Source of the DNA: Rhodosorus marinus
Lineage: Eukaryota; Rhodophyta; Stylonematophyceae; Stylonematales; Stylonemataceae
Assembly: GCA_029953675.1 (NCBI GenBank)
Contig: JAMWBK010000001.1
Coordinates: 1,339,001 to 1,403,000 of the forward strand
Direction of reading: 5' to 3'
DNA length: 64,000 nucleotides
The translations under genes and the position numbers were made by a program. A model generated the notes under the pieces. It was given only the letters and a program-made list of their open reading frames with translations. It ran no database searches and was not told the DNA's origin. Positions 59,242-64,000 of the stretch are shown piece by piece (position 1 is the stretch's first letter; every line of letters begins with the position of its first letter).

Positions 59242-61248
59242 CCAGTTCCGCTCCGCCGCAATTATCTACTTAGGTTTGCCGCAAGCCGAGTGGGGTCGTC
59301 TTTCTGTCAGGGATGTGAGAGCCGGATTGACGCTTGTGGCTACCACTTCTTGGGTTCATGCGGACTGTTGCAAGGTCTCCGCACTAGGCGCCACACTCGT
59401 CTCAAGTACATCCTAAGCGAATGTTTAACTCGGGTTGGGCATACGGTTGTGGTGGAATCGGAACTACCCACATCGGTCTCGGACACGGCGCCGCCCCGCT
59501 ATATCGAAGATCTTCTTGTATCAGACCCTGCCGCCCGACGCTCAGCATATGTTGACCTCGCGATTACATGCCCTATGGCGAGCGCCCATCTCACGGCTGC
59601 CGCCCGCCGCCGAGGGGCAGCCGCTTCGGCTATTCGACGAGTGAAGGAACGACGGTGTACTGAGAGCATGGCCAGTCTGCCCTACGCCGAGGGTTGCTCC
59701 CACCGGTTCCAGCCTTTCATTGTGGAAAGCTTTGGTCATGTGAATAAGTCGGGTTTAGAGTGGTTGCGGAAATGTTTCGCTGAGCACACTACTGAGTACT
59801 TAGTGCTTTTACGGCGTTTGAGTGCCGCCCTGTGGCGATATTCTAGCAGCATGCTTGCCGAGGCGCGCCATCGGCGCCTGGGTTTGCACACTTCCCTCCC
59901 TAGTTCTTAGTTCCTTTGCACGCCTTGCGTAGCGCTCGCTGAGCATCCTACTGAGTACTTGGTGCTTTTACGGTGTTTGAGTGCCGCCCTGTGGCGATAT
60001 TCTAGCAGCATTCTTGCCGAGGCGCGCCATCGGCGCCTGGGTTTGCACGATTCCCTCCCTAGTTGTTAGTTCCTTTTCACACCTTGCGTAGCGCTTCAGG
60101 CTATGCTAGTAAAGCCCGAATTTATGATGGTCTTCAACACGCGTTCAGGAGGTGCAACGCCGTGCCGGACGCAAAGAGGTCCCGCTTTCGTTCCTGGAGG
60201 GAGCTGTTATGGGGACGAGCTGAAGCGATTGAGAATTCTCCCCTCGACCGAGTTCTTGCCGATGACGGAGAGGCTAGCCCCGGGTCACCTGTTGCAGACT
60301 ACCCGGGTTTGAGCCGATTGTGGAGCTCCCGCACTGATGTGATTCAACATAGCCTCACCTGGGGCCAACACAGTGCCGCTCACACAGTCATGCTCAATTC
60401 TCCTCTCACGCCGCCTACCACTGCCGCTCGTCTCCGCGGCATGGGAGGCCACCTCTCGCACTTGTGGTTAACCATTCTACCGTCGTCATTGAGTCATCGT
60501 CTCGATGCTTTCCAGTTCCGTTCTGCCGCACGGATCTATCTCGGTTTGCCACAGGCTCCGTGGCACTCTAATCGGCCGTCTTTCTGTCAGGGATGTGAGA
60601 GCCGGATTGACGCTTGTGGCTACCACTTCCTGGGTTCCTACGGACTGTTGAGAGGTCTCCGTACGAGGCGTCACACTCGCCTCAAGTACATCCTCAGCGA
60701 ATTTTTGACTCGGATAGGGCATACGGTTCAGGTTGAGTCGGAACTGCGCAGATCAATCTCGGACTCTGCACCGCCCCGTTGTATGGCCGATCTCCTCGTG
60801 CTGCCAGACGCTCAACATATGTGGACCTTGCGATTACCTGCCCCGTGGCCAGCGCCCACCTCACCGCAGCCGCCCGCCGCCGGGGCGCCGCGGCTTCAGC
60901 CCTTCGAAGAGTTAAGGAACGACGGTATGCTGAGAGCATGGCCAGTCTGCCTTGCGCTGAGGGTCGCTCTCACCGGTTGCAGCCATTCATAGTGGAAAGC
61001 TTTGGTCACATGGATAAGTCGGGTTTAGAGTGGTTGCGGAAATGTTTTGCTGAGCATCCTACTGAATATTTGGCGCTCTTGAGGCGTTTAAGTGTCTCCC
61101 TTTGGCGATATTCCAGCCACATGCTTTCCGAGGCGCGCCATCGGCGCCTGGGGTTGCATGCTTCCCTCCCTAGTTATCAGTTCATCTTCACGCCTTGCGT
61201 AGCGCTTCAGGCTATGCTAGTAAAGTCCAGTAAAGCCCAGTAAAGCCA
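59242..61248 (+). mobile_element. Diverged LINE A copy with 12-bp target duplication, containing a nested LINE A
   Basis: AGAAGAGCATCT lies at 59230-59241 and 61249-61260 and bounds the outer insertion. The outer copy (59242-60117 plus 61239-61248) encodes the CCHC finger CQGC...HFLGSC, the endonuclease pattern IEDLLVS with YVDLAITCP, and the ORF end at 59910. Its last 170 or so bases are repeated (about 59935-60107). Confidence 0.85.
60118..61228 (+). mobile_element. Nested LINE A copy with 10-bp target duplication
   Basis: This copy is bounded by AGTAAAGCCC at 60108-60117 and 61229-61238, so it inserted into the tail of the older A copy. It starts at the same region as the 37420-38533 copy and has TGG at the position that is TGA in the long A element. 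A 10-bp deletion near 60799 (GATCTCCTCGTGCTGCC) shifts the frame in the endonuclease. Confidence 0.85.
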
Positions 61249-61329
61249 AGAAGAGCATCTGAAGCTTGTGCAACTTCAAACAAAAAAACTGTAGGGGTTA
61301 CAAACACACCTGCCTGCTACACTTTTTCC

Positions 61330-61550
61330 ACTTTTCACCGTTTATACAATTTATACAATTTATACAATCTATACAATCTATACAATCTGTGTACAATTCG
61401 TACAATTGTATAATTTGTATAATTTGTACAATTTTCAAGATTTTCAAGATGTTCAAGATTTCACGTTTTATTGTACAATTTGTACACTTTTCAGAAGTTT
61501 CACAACTTTCACAACTTCACAATTTCTACAATGTTTACAATGCTTAGATC
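61330..61550 (+). repeat. Degenerate TACAATT / TTCAAGAT simple repeats
   Basis: The tract has runs of TATACAATT, TACAATC, TTTTCAAGA and CACAACTT variants over about 200 bp, directly downstream of the nested LINE copies. It looks like a decaying microsatellite. Confidence 0.8.
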
Positions 61551-61707
61551 GTTTACACTTTATGTGCTAGACTCGGTTTTTTATGCGTTACCTCCGCAAG
61601 TGGGAGTGCGGCACCGTAACCATTCATTCAGTAAAAAAGAAAGTTAGTCTAGAATGTGAGAAACTTGTTCAAAACATGGTGGCGATGTGGTTAATGGACC
61701 GAAGTCC

Positions 61708-62430
61708 GTTGGGAGCGGCTAGACGGAATCGATTACTTATCTAAGGATCGGCGATCGATTACGTAGCATTGAACGCGATTTCGAGTGTGTTATGGAGCGG
61801 CACCGGCCGATGTGGACACACCAATCGTGCGTGAGTCGATTTCTGGCTCGACATCTGAAGCACGCCGCATCGCCTCTATATTGTTTGGACCGTTCAAGAC
61901 GTTATCCGTTTTCCAACGTTGTTCAAGAGTAACCAAATTCGGTCATTCAAAGTTCGAGTTGGAACACTTCGGTCCACTAGCAGTTGGGAGCGGCTAGGTG
62001 GAAGGGGTTACTTAACATTGAACGTGATTTCCAGTGTGCTAAGGATCGGCGATCGATTAAGTAGCAAAGAGCGCGATTTCGAGTGTGTTCAGGGGCGGCA
62101 CCGGCCGAAGTGGACACACCAATCGTGCGTTAGTCGATTTCTGGCTCGACATCGAAGCACGCCACATCGTCTCTATTTTATTTCGACCGTTCAAGAGGTT
62201 ATCAATTTTCCAGCATTGTTCAAGAGGAACCAAATTCGTTCATTCAAAGTTCGAGCTAGAAATCCCCTGCACAACAATCGGCCTGTAGATGGTAAAAAAT
62301 AGGCGGAACGCATTCGATTACGTACCATTGAGCACGATTTCCAGCGTGCTAAGGAGCGGCACCGGCCGATGTGGACACACAAATCGTGCGTGAGTCGATT
62401 TCTGGCTCAACATCGAAGCACGCTTGGTCA
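61708..62430 (+). repeat. Satellite-like tandem repeat, about 2.5 units
   Basis: Units of roughly 260-300 bp share GTTGGGAGCGGCTAG (61708, 61983), GCGGCACCGGCCGA (61797, 62095, 62355), CAATCGTGCGT, GTCGATTTCTGGCTC and TTCAAAGTTCGAG. Divergence between units is 10-20%. Short open frames across them are inconsistent between units, so this is treated as non-coding. Confidence 0.75.
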
Positions 62431-62725
62431 ATATTGTTTTTTTTGGTTGGGGGGACGAGACCGGAGAAAACATTCTAAAACCCACGGTTCCACAGTGCCT
62501 AACTCTGACCCACCGATCCAAACTGTTTCACTCTGTGTAAATCTTGAGCACGGTATGTAGTAACCGTTCTAGTTCTGTAGCTGGAGAGTACAAGTGTCAA
62601 GAGATGGCGAGCATAAGTGCGAGGGATTGGGGGATTGGAGAAAGCCCAGCTTCATTCTTGGATCTTGCAAAGTTGGGAGGCTTGGAGCACGGAGTTGTGG
62701 TACTGAAATTCGGACACTGGGCAGC
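62431..62725. other. 5' flank of the Cys-rich secreted protein gene
   Basis: No gene was recognised. The frame of the downstream gene is open from 62594, but its first ATG with a signal peptide is 62726. Confidence 0.4.
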
Positions 62726-63382
62726 ATGAAATGCGTTTATTCTCTTGTTGTGGTTCTGGTTAGCTTGAGCTGTACTGTGGATGTGGTTCATTCAATTCCG
62801 ACGCCTGATGAGGTGCCCTGTGACCCAGGGTTTTGCTTGGAGATGGCGCCTGATGGTTTGCCTGAGATTCCCACCGTAGGCGGTGGCGGTGGTTCTCTGG
62901 TGGTCCTTAACGATCCACACACCGGAGATGATGAACATCAAGATGAACAAGAGTGGAACTGTATTCCACTTAGTGAGGTCTCTTGCCACCGGAGCCAGGC
63001 CGCGACTAATTCTCGTGGAGAATGCGCTTGCGTTCCTATTCCTACTCCTACCCCCAAACCTAGGAGTAGTCCCAAACCTACCCCGGTGCCCTGCCGCATT
63101 GTTGAAGTAGATTGCATGAAGACAGTCACGTCGGCGGAGCTGTGTGATACCAAACTAGTTGCCTGCGGAATGCAGACCGTAACAAACGCTGCTCAGTGCG
63201 GGTTCAAGACGAGTTGCAATACGGTTAGAATTTTGTGCGGTTTCAGAGGATTTAGGCCGACGTTCTGCAACCATAACTACAATTGCCGAGCGGTTGCGAG
63301 AACTTGTACCGTGCCTAAGACATGTGTGGTCCCCAAGACGTGCGACGTACTAGCAAAATGCGAGGAGGAACAATGCCCGTAG
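62726..63382 (+). CDS. Cys-rich secreted protein with Pro/Thr linker
   Basis: The 218-aa product starts at ATG 62726 (MKCVYSLVVVLVSLSCTV), giving a signal peptide ending near VHS. It has a short acidic and Gly-rich region, a first Cys patch (WNCIPLSEVSC, GECACVP), a linker PTPTPKPRSSPKPTPVP, and a C-terminal region with about 16 Cys in a quasi-repeating pattern (VEVDCMK, VACGMQ, CNTVRILCG, VARTCTVPKTCVVPKTCD). The pattern suggests a disulfide-stabilised extracellular or wall protein. I do not recognise the family. AATAAA lies at 63556-63561. Confidence 0.7.
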   Translation: MKCVYSLVVVLVSLSCTVDVVHSIPTPDEVPCDPGFCLEMAPDGLPEIPTVGGGGGSLVVLNDPHTGDDEHQDEQEWNCIPLSEVSCHRSQAATNSRGECACVPIPTPTPKPRSSPKPTPVPCRIVEVDCMKTVTSAELCDTKLVACGMQTVTNAAQCGFKTSCNTVRILCGFRGFRPTFCNHNYNCRAVARTCTVPKTCVVPKTCDVLAKCEEEQCP

Positions 63383-64000
63383 ATCGCTTGAGTTGGGCCA
63401 AACTGTAAGCCTCTAATAACGTAAACCAAGGTTCAATACAATCTATCCCCTCTTTGAAAACGAAAAGCTTGGTGTTAAAGCTGATGATGTTTGGCCCCTA
63501 TTAGCATAGTCGTAACCGACCGATAAAAGTTCTCTATTGGAGAATAATAAGACTCAATAAAATGTTGAAACCCAGGGTGTGCCAGATTGAAAAAGTTTTA
63601 GACAATATGTCTCACTGAGGGTCCGATAATCGGTCCGCTGGTCCGATGAATGATCCGACTCGCGGATCTACAGTGGCCTTTACTGATTGTGAAATTTTCC
63701 CCCTGAGTTTGTAGATCTCTCCGTGAGGATGCCTCTGAGGGCCACCGCTCGCCATCCTCGGCTTCAGGTAGTCCACCCGATGGGTGCTCAGTAAGGATTG
63801 GGATCTCCTCTCCCAAAATGTCCACAACTGCCTCCTCAGAGTGGTCACCGTGATCACCGCCAGTCTCCGAGGGCTGAGGCTCAGCGAGAGCCCGGGGGCC
63901 ACTAGGAACTCGCACGCTGTCCGGCGAAACCATCTCTTAGCTGCACAGACCGAGGGGTTATCGAAACATATTATGATGACATGAGATTTTGCTGGAAGCT
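63383..64000. other. 3' flank and possible Copia spacer sequence
   Basis: A minus-strand frame at 63933-63601 is open for 111 codons and is acidic (DHGDHSEEAVVDILGEEIP), as in the linker between integrase and RT of Copia polyproteins, but no diagnostic motif is present. A palindromic CCGATAATCGG lies near 63623. Confidence 0.25.

Noticed and set aside
61266-61547. A 93-codon open stretch within the TACAATT tract
   Set aside because: It is a translation of simple repeats with biased composition (Ile, Phe, Gln, Tyr) and no supporting signal.

Overview
This window looks like nuclear DNA of a eukaryote, most probably a florideophyte red alga; a genome of the Chondrus type is my best guess, but it is an inference. 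The long coding genes have no introns. They start at ATG codons followed directly by signal peptides, have AATAAA-like signals downstream, and sit in a sea of broken Copia LTR retrotransposons and non-LTR retrotransposons (LINEs). A fragment at 69-386 (minus) resembles the N-terminus of Ycf39, a protein encoded in red algal plastid DNA.

The main host content is a family of very large secreted proteins (about 1260 aa), all on the plus strand: gene 1 (5205-8990), gene 2 (30038-33838), a decayed copy (34091-37345), gene 3 (41278-45078) and gene 4 (48351-52142). Each has a signal peptide, a PQQ-dependent glucose/sorbosone dehydrogenase-like propeller, two Ig-like (Big_5) domains alternating with NPCBM-like carbohydrate-binding modules, and a C-terminal Cys/His-rich region of the kind that follows some bacterial sugar dehydrogenases. 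All four intact genes carry a G-rich, often quadruplex-capable tract 100-360 bp upstream of the ATG. Gene 2 looks like a mosaic, with its first two thirds like gene 3 and its C-terminus like gene 1. Near the right end are two other secreted-protein genes: an RTX-like acidic protein (55945-56931, minus) with a broken tail duplicate beside it, and a Cys-rich protein with a Pro/Thr linker (62726-63382).

Most of the rest is a transposon graveyard. Two related two-ORF LINE families, called A and B here, have a reverse transcriptase, a C-terminal CCHC finger and a restriction-like endonuclease. A long A copy (about 9445-14117) is fused to a B 3' end (14118-14725). A near full-length B copy (16012 to about 20740, minus) sits inside a Copia gag region. 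Many 5'-truncated A and B tails are scattered throughout. Six A-type insertions can be bounded exactly by 10-12 bp target duplications, five of which begin with AGT or AGA. A third LINE family (C, 22040-22578) is interrupted by an A copy. Copia remnants include gag, zinc knuckle, protease, integrase, reverse transcriptase, LTR ends and a primer-binding site matching an internal part of initiator tRNA-Met.

Other structure includes a 30-bp minisatellite, a perfect 171-bp tandem duplication, a 365-bp direct-repeat pair, satellite-like repeats near 61.7-62.4 kb, several strong hairpins, and tiny AACCATTCG(TTC) inserts flanked by direct repeats. No rRNA, tRNA or CRISPR array was found.
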